Positions 52,719 to 62,490 are shown, counted from the first letter of the stretch. The stretch: 64,000 bases of DNA from Haloferax elongans ATCC BAA-1513 (GCF_000336755.1 NZ_AOLK01000006.1:16140-80139), one strand, 5' to 3'. A program made the numbers and translations. The notes: generated by a model not told the origin, from the letters alone.

Positions 52719-54121
52719 CTCAGTACCTCACAAAGCATCCTCAGCTAGCTGTTTCTGAAGCCTGAGTTCTGTGGCGGAGTGGTTGTGCTGGGTGGTCTTG
52801 ACGAGAAGATCGTCGACGAACCGACGGAGAGCTGTCGCTGTCGGCGGCGGCTGCCGCTGACGCGACAGCGTCGCCACTCCTTGCGAAGGCTAACTCGGTC
52901 GGAGATTAGCGCGTAAACCGGTCGTCTGGTGGTCGGTTTGCGGGGACGGCCCGACGCGTCGCGAGGGCCGTCCACGCTGCCCGTTGAATCATGTTGATGA
53001 ACTCCTTGAACGACCACTTCCAGAGGCGACGCCCCCCACGGCGGGGCGTCGCCACGTATTCCCAGTGTAAATACCGCCAGACGTTCTGTAACAACAAGCT
53101 CACCACGACGTACAGCAGCCGTACGACCGGATTTTGTATCGAGGTCGTCGCAATACTTTGCTCGGAGAGTCGGTAGCTGGCCTCGATACCAAAGCGTTTC
53201 GCGTAGTGGTATCGAGCGTCTCGTGGTGAATTGATGAACGGCGCGTCAGCGGCGTAGCCGTGACGCACCACTCCATGTTCGTCGTACCGCCCGTTTTGGT
53301 ACGTACAGTCGATGTAGACGGGAAAATCGACGGTCCAGCTGTGACCGTCGAGTTTCGCCGTCATGTCGTGCTGAATCACGCGACTCCAGCCTTCCGAGAG
53401 TTCTTGCTTGATCGTCTGTCCCCAGCGGACGATCGGCATGACGTAGGCGTGGTTGTGTGCCTGAAGCAGCGTCAAACACTTGCTGTCGTAGAATTCGCGA
53501 TCGAGAAAGACGGCCTTGACCTCGAGGTCAAGGTCGTCGAGGATACCGAGGAGTTCTGCGAGGACACTGCCGGCGGTGTCGCCGTCTTCGAGACGGCGCA
53601 CCGCCAGCGTGTAGCGTTTGTTCTTCACACGCGCGTAGAGTGTGGCGTAGGCATGGAACGCAGTTGTTCCACGCTTCGCTTGTGAGTGATACAGGCCGTC
53701 TGTACCGTCTTCGTCGCCGTAGTAGGGCCGCAGGTGGAGGTCCGAAACGACCTCAACCTGCTGGGGAAGGACGTCGAGAACGTCCTTCTGAAGGAGCGCG
53801 TTTCCGACTTGCTCAAGCGTCTCAAGGTCGAATTTGGTGCGGAGATGGTAGAGAACCGAATTTTTGTGGGGAGCATCTTCGCTTTTCTCACAGAGCGTTG
53901 AGACCGAGGTCCCGTCGGCGCACGCGCCGACGAGGACCTCGTAGATGTCTTCAGCATCGATTTCAGCGTTTTCAGCGAGTGTGAGGGTGACTTCCTCGTC
54001 AAGGGAGTTGACGAGGAAGTTAAGGAGTTGGTCTTCGTGGATTTCATTGTCTGCTTGTTGGGTTTTAGACACACCTTCAGCAAGCAGACGTCTCAACTAA
54101 CCGACTTTGTGATGTACTGAG
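52719..54121 (-). mobile_element. ISH3-family insertion sequence
   Basis: The ends are inverted repeats: CTCAGTACCTCACAAAG at 52719 and the complement of CTTTGTGATGTACTGAG ending at 54121, with one mismatch. Length is about 1.4 kb, near the known size of ISH3 (~1.39 kb). No five-base target duplication is visible (flanks ctatc and actgg), so ends may have been altered by recombination. It splits the zinc-ribbon membrane protein gene. Confidence 0.75.
52906..54072 (-). CDS. ISH3-family transposase
   Basis: A ~388-residue transposase; GTG 54072 (V-S-K-T-Q-Q) gives the usual ISH3 N-terminus, and the longer frame to a TTG at 54096 is less likely. LHLRPYYGDEDGTDGLYHSQ carries the first Asp, AVFLDREFYDSKCLTLLQAH the second, and FGIEASYRLSEQS the Glu. 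The closing RRAVPANRPPDDRF is a family hallmark. The frame is complete and likely functional. Confidence 0.9.
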   Translation of the reverse strand: MSKTQQADNEIHEDQLLNFLVNSLDEEVTLTLAENAEIDAEDIYEVLVGACADGTSVSTLCEKSEDAPHKNSVLYHLRTKFDLETLEQVGNALLQKDVLDVLPQQVEVVSDLHLRPYYGDEDGTDGLYHSQAKRGTTAFHAYATLYARVKNKRYTLAVRRLEDGDTAGSVLAELLGILDDLDLEVKAVFLDREFYDSKCLTLLQAHNHAYVMPIVRWGQTIKQELSEGWSRVIQHDMTAKLDGHSWTVDFPVYIDCTYQNGRYDEHGVVRHGYAADAPFINSPRDARYHYAKRFGIEASYRLSEQSIATTSIQNPVVRLLYVVVSLLLQNVWRYLHWEYVATPRRGGRRLWKWSFKEFINMIQRAAWTALATRRAVPANRPPDDRFTR

Positions 54122-54552
54122 ACTGGGTTGCGGCAACTGAGCCGCTAGTCAACTCGGATATCACAGGTGAACTGGTCGCAGATACTTTCGGGATGGAGGC
54201 TGACGTTCACGAGGGGTTCGAACTTATCAAGCAAGACTAGGTACAGATTCTCCAATCCGAGTCTGAATGGATCGGACAGTGGCCATCTCGTGCAGCACTT
54301 ATCGCAGATATCGCAGCGAGTCGTGTGCTTCAGTCATGGGTTTCAGGATGGAACAGTTTCGACTCAGAAGAACGAGGATCGATTCTCAATAGTTTGCGGA
54401 TGTTCCTCGAAACGTGTCCGACGACGGGTGGCGACATTCAACTTAGTGAAGAAGTCGTCGAGTCGTGTTGTAGCTCTCACAGAGTCATTGCGGTCAGTTG
54501 TGAGGAGTCTGGTGAACGTCTTTTCGAACACTCACTTCCGGATTCCGAGTAG

Positions 54553-55352
54553 TGTTTTAGGGATTACCCCAACACATTTCGGTTTTCGCTCGGCTTAGAG
54601 CGCCAACTACTACAACCTCAGGGGATGGTTTGATGCGTGGCGTTCAGTGATTGGTTGTGTGATCTAACACCGAAGCTAGTAGCAGACAAGTGCCACAGAA
54701 CTGAGTAACACCCTTAGACCCGATAGATACTCCGGAATAATTCTCTGATCGTATAGCTACCGATGCCTGACATCTAATAATCAAGTCTGAGTTACAGTTA
54801 CAACAGTACTACCGTCATAGAATATGCGTGGTATAGTACAATATATAATATATTGACACTTGGAATCAGGTCATATCTCCAAGACACAATTCTAATTTAC
54901 TAACAATACTACCTGGTTGCTTAATTGATGAAATCCGTTCAGTCATAAGCGTAAATAACTGTATCCCACAGTCAGATCCCGGTCATATCTTAGACATAAT
55001 TGATAGAAAGAATCTTATTTACAATATATTTGTACAGATATCTCACTTATTTGGTTGTATACCTCAATTATCCATAGAAAAATCACATCATTCGACTAGT
55101 CTGTTATCGGACAACAATCATGGCACAAAATCACTATCTACCAGATTATAGTACACATATTATACAATATTGCTGACTCAGAGTGTGACTGCAGTTTCAT
55201 TGAACGCAATCTGTTTCACCTAAGCCGTCACAAAAACTGATAATTGCACTAGTCAATCTAACCGCTGGTATCCGCATTTCCCATGGTAAAGCATCGATAC
55301 AGTAGCCCAATACAAGACACGCTTTCTATAGCTCGAAATTCTCGTCTCGAAC
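54553..55352. other. Gene-free AT-rich region
   Basis: About 800 bases with no protein-like ORF on either strand, and a strongly AT-rich centre (54780-55200). No tandem repeat, CRISPR-like spacing or strong hairpin stands out. It may be decayed IS or gene sequence. Confidence 0.5.
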
Positions 55353-57515
55353 CTAGTCGCTAAAGAACGTGCTCAACAATCTGTTCTCAGCTTTCCTGAG
55401 GTGACCGTGAAGGGTGGCCGAAGAGATATCCAGCGACGCAGCAACCTCCTCTGCGGTGGAGTCGCGTGGCCAATCAAAGTAGCCAGCACGAAACGCAGCT
55501 TCAAGTGCCTCTCGCTGACGGTCGGTCATGCCTGTCTCGCTTGGTATCGCGTCGTGTTCGGTCGGTTCCACGTCATGCTTTGCCAGTAACTCAGTCTCAG
55601 GGAACTCGTTTTGCACCCGTTCGACGACGGCACGGACATTCGTTCCCGGAGAGAGTTCTACCGTCATTTGACAGCGGCCGTCAGTCGCGGTTGCCGTCCG
55701 GACATTCGCCCCATATTCGACGAACGAATGAGCAAGTGTCCCGTGGCTTGCCTGCACCTCGAGTGTAGTCCCGGAATCAGTCGAAAGTTGGCGGACATCC
55801 AAGACACCGGGGTGTGCTTTCGCTTCGTCGATGCCGACGTCGCTATCTTCGGTACTGAGATACGTAGTCAAGTCGCCGTTTCGAGCAGGGATTAGCCCAT
55901 CGAGAACCCATTCTGTGTCCGTGCTACTCGACAACGCGACGAGCAGCGCGTCTGAGTCGGCCGACTGGATGTCGATCTCGATTCGTGTGTCGGAAACCAG
56001 TAAATGAGTACGTTCGATAGAGGTGAGTGCATGTCCGATCGTCTCACCAAGTTCATCGAGCACATCGAGTTCCCGTTCGCCGAAGCCAGTATCACGGTTT
56101 GTGTGTAGTGCAATCGCACCGTAGACGGTCTGTCCATACACCAGTGGGACCGAGGTCCAATTACTTCTGTCGGCCAACCCGGAGTGGTCTGGCATGTCTT
56201 CATCCACCGAGTCGATTGTATCGATTGCCTCGATCACCGGTAACCTATCCTCCGACTCGACAGCTCTCGGCTTGGTATCATCAGCTCTCATTCGAACAGG
56301 TGGACTGGTTGTCGCAGACGTACTGAACCAGACGTCGTCGTACAACCCTGGCGTGGCGAGCGTTTCCACGACTGCCCACTGAAGTTCCTCGACGGTGGTC
56401 GAGCTGACCAACACCTGGTTCACGTTGCGGATGACTGTGTTGATACCTTCGAGTTGCTGAAAGCGGTTTCGTTGGGCGCGAAGTTCTTCTTCACGACGTA
56501 TTCGTTCAGTTACGTCGTACAGTAAGACGGTGTGACCGACCTGTGCATTTCTTCGGTCTCGTATCGGAGCAGTTTCGACTTCGTAGGTCCGTCCCTGGAG
56601 TGAGAGCTCTGCGAGTCGGTCGGTTGTAGTGAAATCAAGTTCGCCGGTGTCGATGAGGAGGTCGATTGAGTCACCGAGTATTTCGTCAGCGTTACAATCA
56701 AGAATGTCGCTTGCCGCTGGGTTGAGATAGAGGACGGTCCGCTCTGTGTCTACGATGACGACCCCATCTTTGAGATCAACCAGAGCTGCCTGTCTGCCGA
56801 GTTGACGGGTTGCAGGCAACAATTCGAATAACTGGTATCGAAAAAGTGCGTTTCCGAATGCGATACCGGTGATTGTGAATCCGTAGGGTGTGAGGTCCAT
56901 GCCCGGAAGCGGTGTGATCTCAAACACCGAGAGCGCGTTGCCAGCAAGCGGTGCGAGGATACCGAGCACGATCAATACTGTCTGGTCAAGGTAGAGGTAT
57001 TGTGAGACGGTCACCAGTCTAATGAGTAAAATGAAGCCAATAATCAAGAGCGAGTACGCATACACGAAGTAAACCCAGAATCCGATGCCGAAGTCCTGTG
57101 AGAGCGTGACGATTCCGCCAGTGTGGGTCTGAACAGGATCAGTCCACATGATTCCGTGTGCTGGATTCGTCCAGATGAGGACGACAGAGAGGACTGGAAT
57201 CACGAAATACAGCGGAATGGTACGCCGGGTGAGCACCCACTCGTATCCTGTGAAACGGACGATAAAGAAGAAAAAGAAAATGGGGGCGACGGATATCGCA
57301 GCCCACTGGACCCGTTCCCAGAACAGGTGACTCGCCCCAGTTTGTGAGAGGGCGAGGATTTCTGTCACTGTCCACGCTGTGACGGCCACCATCGCCGCCG
57401 AGAGCGGCCTCGCACCGGGGATCTCGCGGTGGCGCCACGCATATCCTGCGAGCCCACCCGTAACTATCGCTGCGAGTGATAACAGGAGTACGTGAAACAG
57501 CCCCGGGTCAAGCAT
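55353..57515 (-). CDS. Membrane sensor-regulator: 7TM, PAS, GAF and bacterio-opsin-activator HTH
   Basis: A 720-residue protein. Residues ~5-235 hold seven membrane helices of the histidine-kinase N-terminal (7TM) type. A PAS domain follows (~245-345: AALVDLKDGVVIVDTERTV), then a GAF domain (~365-500), the bacterioopsin-activator sensor region (~505-660) and a C-terminal HTH_10 (TDRQREALEAAFRAGYFDWP, then EEVAASLDISSATLHGHLRK). There is no histidine kinase or ATPase domain. It is thus a one-component regulator that could sense a membrane or intracellular signal directly. It starts opposite to, and about 300 bases from, the end of the substrate-binding protein gene. Confidence 0.88.
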   Translation of the reverse strand: MLDPGLFHVLLLSLAAIVTGGLAGYAWRHREIPGARPLSAAMVAVTAWTVTEILALSQTGASHLFWERVQWAAISVAPIFFFFFIVRFTGYEWVLTRRTIPLYFVIPVLSVVLIWTNPAHGIMWTDPVQTHTGGIVTLSQDFGIGFWVYFVYAYSLLIIGFILLIRLVTVSQYLYLDQTVLIVLGILAPLAGNALSVFEITPLPGMDLTPYGFTITGIAFGNALFRYQLFELLPATRQLGRQAALVDLKDGVVIVDTERTVLYLNPAASDILDCNADEILGDSIDLLIDTGELDFTTTDRLAELSLQGRTYEVETAPIRDRRNAQVGHTVLLYDVTERIRREEELRAQRNRFQQLEGINTVIRNVNQVLVSSTTVEELQWAVVETLATPGLYDDVWFSTSATTSPPVRMRADDTKPRAVESEDRLPVIEAIDTIDSVDEDMPDHSGLADRSNWTSVPLVYGQTVYGAIALHTNRDTGFGERELDVLDELGETIGHALTSIERTHLLVSDTRIEIDIQSADSDALLVALSSSTDTEWVLDGLIPARNGDLTTYLSTEDSDVGIDEAKAHPGVLDVRQLSTDSGTTLEVQASHGTLAHSFVEYGANVRTATATDGRCQMTVELSPGTNVRAVVERVQNEFPETELLAKHDVEPTEHDAIPSETGMTDRQREALEAAFRAGYFDWPRDSTAEEVAASLDISSATLHGHLRKAENRLLSTFFSD

Positions 57516-57536
57516 AGCGGTAAGATATTTTCATTG

Positions 57537-57546
57537 TTATATTAAA
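57537..57546 (-). promoter_or_regulatory. TATA-like element of the membrane sensor gene
   Basis: TTTAATATAA on the minus strand is centred about 26 bases before the ATG at 57515, predicting a leaderless mRNA. Confidence 0.5.
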
Positions 57547-57816
57547 CATTGGTTGGTGTCGTGAGCACAGTAGGACTCTCAGACCTATTCCTAGCGTACG
57601 ACTCCCCTCGAAGAGGTGCTAGATGCCGTCAGGAGGAATAACGACCCAAAGGCTACGAGGCCCGACCCCATAATTACTGCCAGCTAGTCAATCAATTCCA
57701 CCGTTTGTCTAAAGAAAACAGCGAGCGTTCCACGGGCCTCCTGACCCGTGGTCGTTTATCTCCATCTGCCGTATTTTGGTTCCGACACTACTCAAATAAA
57801 CAAAATTGACGGGATG
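57547..57816. other. Intergenic gap between sensor gene and substrate-binding protein gene
   Basis: About 270 bases without a supported gene. The sequence GCGTTCCACGGGCCTCCTGACCCGTGGTCG (57725-57751) has an inverted repeat (CCACGGG ... CCCGTGG) followed by TTTAT. On the plus strand it could form a hairpin; it lies past the stop of the minus-strand transporter gene and may serve as its terminator. Confidence 0.4.
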
Positions 57817-59814
57817 TTAGTCTCCCTTGACGGCGGAGTCGTACTCTTGGTGGCTACTTCCGAGGCCGCCGAACGGTGCGACGTCGACACCGTCGTACAC
57901 GAACCGCTCGTCGACCGGGTGGTACAACGGAAGAAGGGCGACGTCGTCCCAGTTCGCCTCCTCCATGGTGACGTACGCTTGTTCGCGAATCTGGCGTGCT
58001 TGATCCGTCGATTCCATGTTGGCCTCGACACGCTGCCAGGCTGCCTCCGCGTCGGCACTCGCCGCCGTGCCATCCCAGTCGAGGTAGAACCCATCAGTAG
58101 ACCCGTTGGTCTGGGTCGCAGGCGGGTTGAGATTTTTCAGGAAGTCGATAGGGCTGGGGTACGACGCTATCCAACCGAGGAAGTAAGCGTCGAGGTTGCC
58201 CTGTCTGCCTCGGCTGAGAAGCGTACTGAACGGAGTCTCTTCGTACTTCAGGTCGATGTGGGCGGAACCGAGCGAGTCCTGAAGCAACTGACCGATTCGT
58301 TTGTTCGTCGGTGACTGGTAGGACGTCAGTGTGAGCTCGTACTGATTGCTCGCACTGTACCCCGCGTCTTCCATCGTCTGGCGAGCCTTGTCGAGTTCTG
58401 ACGCATCGTAACTGTAGGGATATTTGTTGTCAGCGTGGGACGTGTAGTCCTCGTTCGGGTAAATTGGCGGAGGCGTGAGGTGGGCCGCGGGGTCGGCACG
58501 GCCTTTCAGGACTTGGTTGACGACCGTCTGCTGGTTCAGCGCGTATGCCATCGCCATGCGGACAGGTTTGGGCACGTTGTCGGTATTGAACGCGATGTAG
58601 AACGATTGAGCCAACGGTGCTGAAAGATACGAAACCGTCTCGCCGTTATCCATCGGACCGTACAATCCGAACTTCCGACCCTTGGGGTCCGTCTTCGAAA
58701 TCCGGACTTTCCTGGGGTCGAACTCATCGTTCGGCACAGTCACGAAGTCTGCATTTCGATTCTGCCCGTAGTTGTATGCGGCTGTCGAGTCAGAGATGAC
58801 CTTCCAGCGGATTCCATCGAGGTCCGGAGCAGTCCCGTGATAGTTGGCGAACCGCGAGATTTCGACTTCGTCGTTTTTCGTCCAGTGATCGAACACGAAT
58901 GGCCCGCTCCCGATGGGGCCCTCTGCGAATGCCTGATAGGACATTCGCCCGACGTAGCCATCGATATCGCCGACGATGCCCTCTGGAATGGGGGCGAATG
59001 CCGGGTCCGCGAGTAGTTCGAGGGCCGCGGGCATCGGCTCCGCCAGCCTGAACCTGAACGTGTGTTCGTCGACGGCCCGCACGGCCATCGATCCCGGTAC
59101 GTACTCGTCACTGCTCGTGTCGTGCTCGATGCCGAGATACTCGAGGAGATAATACGCCCTGCGAGAGTTGTCGGACGCTGCGAGTCGCTCCCACGAATAT
59201 ACGATGTCCGAAGCGGTCACCGGTGAGCCATCGTGGAACGTCGCATCTTCGCGGAGCGACAGCGTGTAGGTTCGGCTGTCACTGGAGATAGAGACGTCAG
59301 TCGCGAGCTGTAGTTCCGCCGTCGTCTCCCCATTCGGGAACGTCGTCAGGCCGTCGAAAAGATTCTCGATGACAGCGGTCGAGTTCGAATCAGTCGCTTG
59401 GATGGGGTCGAACGACGAGAGTGTGCCACTCGTCAGTTGGAGTGTTCCACCCGACCGCTGGGGGGCAGTGGTGGTCGTGGTAGTCGTCGGCGCTGTCGTC
59501 GTTGACTGCGCTGTCGTTTTCTGTGTCGTCGTCTGTGTCTCTGTACTCGTCGTGGTCGCCGTCGGTGGTTGTGTCGTGGGCTCTGTCGTGGTCTCCGACT
59601 CTGTCGGCTCACCAGGTGTCGTCGTCTGCATCGGCATCCCGGTCGTCTGCGTCGCCGCTGAGTCGTCGTCATCGTCTCCAAATGCGACTTCGACGCCGCT
59701 GTCGGTGGTTTTGATGGCACACCCCGATAGCCCCGTGATGGCCGCGGATGCACCAACAGCGGTCAAGAACCGTCGCCTCCCCAACGATGACTGTGGTCGA
59801 CCCTCATCAGACAT
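57817..59814 (-). CDS. Peptide/nickel-type ABC substrate-binding lipoprotein (SBP_bac_5)
   Basis: A 665-residue exported protein. The ATG at 59814 is preferred: MSDEGRPQSSLGRRRFLTAV gives a twin-arginine signal ending in the lipobox LSGC. A long Thr-rich linker (~residues 60-130) then joins the solute-binding domain, which starts at SGTLSSFDPIQATDSN and shows DATFHDGSPVTASDIVYSW, the family 5 signature. It should bind peptides or similar solutes outside the cell. The permease and ATPase genes that usually follow are not in the window, so it is an orphan or its partners lie elsewhere. Confidence 0.9.
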   Translation of the reverse strand: MSDEGRPQSSLGRRRFLTAVGASAAITGLSGCAIKTTDSGVEVAFGDDDDDSAATQTTGMPMQTTTPGEPTESETTTEPTTQPPTATTTSTETQTTTQKTTAQSTTTAPTTTTTTTAPQRSGGTLQLTSGTLSSFDPIQATDSNSTAVIENLFDGLTTFPNGETTAELQLATDVSISSDSRTYTLSLREDATFHDGSPVTASDIVYSWERLAASDNSRRAYYLLEYLGIEHDTSSDEYVPGSMAVRAVDEHTFRFRLAEPMPAALELLADPAFAPIPEGIVGDIDGYVGRMSYQAFAEGPIGSGPFVFDHWTKNDEVEISRFANYHGTAPDLDGIRWKVISDSTAAYNYGQNRNADFVTVPNDEFDPRKVRISKTDPKGRKFGLYGPMDNGETVSYLSAPLAQSFYIAFNTDNVPKPVRMAMAYALNQQTVVNQVLKGRADPAAHLTPPPIYPNEDYTSHADNKYPYSYDASELDKARQTMEDAGYSASNQYELTLTSYQSPTNKRIGQLLQDSLGSAHIDLKYEETPFSTLLSRGRQGNLDAYFLGWIASYPSPIDFLKNLNPPATQTNGSTDGFYLDWDGTAASADAEAAWQRVEANMESTDQARQIREQAYVTMEEANWDDVALLPLYHPVDERFVYDGVDVAPFGGLGSSHQEYDSAVKGD

Positions 59815-60130
59815 GGACCACGTCCTCCGTCGTGTTGTGCCGTCCACGTTGGTTGGTTCGCTCGCGTCGTCCGTCGGAAGTGCATCGGGCGACCGGCCAT
59901 CCCGACGAGCAATGACTCGGGTGGTGCAGTCTCTTATTCGATATCTTGAGTTTCATTCGCCCCTATGTATCGATGTACGCTACTTGGCATGCGACGCTAC
60001 GTGTTTAGTGTCGCCTGCAACCACCGCAACGAGTCGGTTTCGTTAGGAACGACGTAATCCGGTCGAGTTCAAAAGAGACACTAGACGCGTAGCGTCAACA
60101 ACCAAGCCGATTCCCCGATGCAGGTTGGAC
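59815..60130. other. Divergent promoter region
   Basis: About 310 bases between the substrate-binding protein gene (minus) and the lipoprotein gene (plus). No gene is supported. No clear TATA-like stretch was placed with confidence. Confidence 0.35.
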
Positions 60131-61627
60131 GTGTTCACTCGAAACGAATTCCATAGACGCGATATCCTCTATGGCCTTTCGGTCCTGGGAGCAACGTCGC
60201 TTGCAGGCTGTACCGACGTGACAACCCAGCAATTCGAGGCGAGTCAAGTCGTGCTGCCACGGACCGATCAAGAGGGGCTGTTATTGCGTGAAACAGTGAG
60301 TGATTCGACGAGTGTTTCTCGGACTGGACCGAACGGGGACCTCGAAATCAGCGTCACCAGTCACTTCGCGTCGTATAGTAGGCAAAAGGGAGTCTCTGAG
60401 TACGGTGCAGTGCGAACAGCGGTTGGCCAGTACACCAAGGACCTGAATGGAGGGCAGCTCAAAGATGGTGCGACACTCACATCGGGTAGCGAACTTGATT
60501 CTGAGAGCCAGACAGTTTCCGCCTTCGAAAAGGCGGTCGAAGTTGACCCGGCCGCGATTACGCTTTTAGCTCCTGCAGGATTGCGCACTGGTGCTAGCGG
60601 AATGCCGATTTCGGCTTTCAGTGCTGCTGCTCTCGAAGGAGATACGATAACTCTTGGAGAACATGAGGGATTGGCCGCGTTCGAAGTTCCTGGGAGAAAC
60701 TTCTACCCAGGGAGTATGTGGCTGACTGATGAGGAATTGTACCCCGGAAGTATGTGGTACCCTGGGAGTATGTGGGTCGCAGAGACTGGGTGGCATCCAG
60801 GGAAGACCTGGGTCCCCCAGTCGCAGACTGGTGGCTCTACCTCTTCGGCCAAAGAGGAGGCAACAACTACTCCAACACTTGTGTTCATCGAGGACGACCA
60901 GTCGTTTGCTGACATCTTCGGTATGGACCTCGATGCCCTCGGAGGCCGCCCTGTCGAGCTAGGAGAAACATTTGACGCGAAAAACTTGATCGTTACAAGC
61001 GTAGGGAATTCGCTCTTCAACTGGGAATTCCCCGATGAATACGATGTGCTGTTTAAACACGGTCGGCCAGCAGCACTCGGTGGCGCGGTATTCGATCTGG
61101 CCGTGCTCTCCACGCCATCAGCGTCTGTCGCCGGCGTGGAAGCGAATCCAATCGTTTCGATGGATTCTGAAACGTTGTTGACCGAAGATACCGCCCGGAC
61201 GCTCCTCGGAAAAGTGGGGATTTCCGACGCGGATGACGTTCGATGGGTCGAGGGTCCAAAACGACTCTCTCGAGATGGCTATCTCGCTCTCGACGAGGAG
61301 ATTGCAGACAACGTGCCCGAGTCATTGACGCCATCGGAACCAACGATAATCGACGAACAGACGACTATCGAGACGTACGCGGGCGTCGTCAGTGGCCAAC
61401 ATGGACCGTGGGCTGTCGGAATACACGTCGCACGTGCGACACCGGACGACCATGTGATGGCAATCGGTATGCAGCGAACTCCACTCGAATCTGCGGGCGG
61501 ACTCACTGACGATGGCAAAGCAGAACCCCTGATACCGTTTCCGATCATCAGCTGGAAAAATTGGTATCTCGACGCCCGAGCGATGATGGGTGTCGTCGTT
61601 CCACGGCTAACCGAACAACGTGATTGA
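60131..61627 (+). CDS. Lipoprotein with YPGSMW repeats, function unknown
   Basis: About 498 residues. GTG 60131 (or TTG 60125) starts FTRNEFHRRDILYGLSVLGA, a twin-arginine signal ending in LAGC, so it is lipid-anchored outside. It resembles the haloarchaeal DUF6517-type lipoproteins in the N-terminal half. Near residues 195-225 the motif YPGSMW occurs three times (FYPGSMW, YPGSMWYPGSMWV), followed by HPGKTWVP. The repeat is also visible in the DNA. Such a motif could be an exposed binding or crosslinking site. It is followed 92 bases later by a small membrane protein. Confidence 0.7.
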   Translation: MFTRNEFHRRDILYGLSVLGATSLAGCTDVTTQQFEASQVVLPRTDQEGLLLRETVSDSTSVSRTGPNGDLEISVTSHFASYSRQKGVSEYGAVRTAVGQYTKDLNGGQLKDGATLTSGSELDSESQTVSAFEKAVEVDPAAITLLAPAGLRTGASGMPISAFSAAALEGDTITLGEHEGLAAFEVPGRNFYPGSMWLTDEELYPGSMWYPGSMWVAETGWHPGKTWVPQSQTGGSTSSAKEEATTTPTLVFIEDDQSFADIFGMDLDALGGRPVELGETFDAKNLIVTSVGNSLFNWEFPDEYDVLFKHGRPAALGGAVFDLAVLSTPSASVAGVEANPIVSMDSETLLTEDTARTLLGKVGISDADDVRWVEGPKRLSRDGYLALDEEIADNVPESLTPSEPTIIDEQTTIETYAGVVSGQHGPWAVGIHVARATPDDHVMAIGMQRTPLESAGGLTDDGKAEPLIPFPIISWKNWYLDARAMMGVVVPRLTEQRD

Positions 61628-61719
61628 TGACCTATGTACAGACAATTACTTCCGCAGATAGCTGCGAGGGTCGGCCCTGAGCGGGTGCGAACCTCTGGTA
61701 TCGTCGTGGAGCGTGCCGC

Positions 61720-62070
61720 ATGATGCCCCGAAGCTGGCAGATGGTCCTTTTGGGATTCCTTGCCCAGTTAGGGGTCGGTGGTGTGATGCTCGGTTCGGAG
61801 ATGTTTGGCACGCCGGAAAACGCGGGTGCTATCGTCCGACTCTTCCTTGGTGGTGGTATCCTCGTCGTGACTGCAGTGGCGTTCCTCGTGACACTCCCCG
61901 CGATATACTTGCTGTACCGCGGCTCGTATCGTCTCGTTGCAACGTCTATCGTGGTCGTCGTCGGAGCTGTGTTTCTCGTCGGCAGTGTCGCTTCCCCAAT
62001 CGTCGCGGTTTTGCCTGCATTTCTGTTCGTGGGGGTCGTACTATCGTGGCGTGAGCGGCGAACCGCCTAA
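61720..62070 (+). CDS. Small membrane protein
   Basis: A 116-residue protein with four membrane segments. ATG 61720 or ATG 61723 may be used. VLLGFLAQLGVGGVMLGSEM, LGGGILVVTAVAFLVTLPA and VATSIVVVVGAVFLVGSVAS are plain helices with Gly/Ala-rich faces. No motif is recognised. It lies downstream of the YPGSMW lipoprotein on the same strand and may belong to its operon. Confidence 0.6.
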   Translation: MMPRSWQMVLLGFLAQLGVGGVMLGSEMFGTPENAGAIVRLFLGGGILVVTAVAFLVTLPAIYLLYRGSYRLVATSIVVVVGAVFLVGSVASPIVAVLPAFLFVGVVLSWRERRTA

Positions 62071-62238
62071 GCATGAAAGTCGTCCAATCCGGCGTCTCCG
62101 CGCCTCAGGTGGCCACATGCTTCAAACTCCCTCAATCCCAGAGCATTGTCACTACCTTCAGACACTGCAATCGAATGAAAACACACGATAGTGTGGTGGC
62201 ACACTAGATTTTTCAACGAGCGGTGCTAGTGGTCATTC

Positions 62239-62490
62239 ATGAGCAGTGAACCGGTAGACGCTGAAAGCAAGGTGTCTGGAAACCAAGCGAATATCCCAGC
62301 TCGAATTCGTCGAGAATTGGGGATCGACGATGGAGATCAACTCCGCTGGCATCTCGAAGAAGACGGAAGTATCCGAGTCCAGGTTGTCCAACAACGGAGT
62401 GGAACGTTTGCGGATTTCGATGGGTATGATGGCGAAGAAGAAACAGACGCCACCACGGACCACGACGCGTGGGGCGTTGAGACAGAGTAG
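62239..62490 (+). CDS. vapB: AbrB/MazE-type antitoxin (VapB-like)
   Basis: An 83-residue protein. The first half (KVSGNQANIPARIRRELGI, DDGDQLRWHL) is the swapped-hairpin AbrB/MazE DNA-binding fold, with the typical VxxxNxxxIPxxIRxxLGI pattern. The acidic second half would wrap the toxin. The stop is immediately before the start of the PIN-domain gene, so the two are coupled, and the protein probably represses its own promoter. Confidence 0.85.
   Translation: MSSEPVDAESKVSGNQANIPARIRRELGIDDGDQLRWHLEEDGSIRVQVVQQRSGTFADFDGYDGEEETDATTDHDAWGVETE

Larger units (their letters stand above)
52191..54552 (+). pseudogene. Zinc-ribbon membrane protein gene split by an ISH3-type element
   Basis: The left part (52191-52718) encodes ENRCEPCTALNLIIAMFFSF, a CxxC pair before a membrane segment, then YVRGYLVPGTPTLTKRYLP, a block typical of an unnamed haloarchaeal family. 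It stops inside the IS. After the IS (54122-54552) the frame resumes with VAATEPLVNSDITGELVADT, meets a TAG at 54238-54240, and continues with IADIAASRVLQ, then LETCPTTGGD, ESCCSSHRV and CEESGERLFE. This is the family's C-terminal zinc ribbon with some Cys replaced (CPTT, CEES). The gene is therefore broken by an insertion, a stop codon and decay of its metal site. Confidence 0.75.

Noticed and set aside
57748-58314. Plus-strand ORF of 188 residues
   Set aside because: It is the complementary shadow of the substrate-binding protein gene, which has a signal peptide and family signature.
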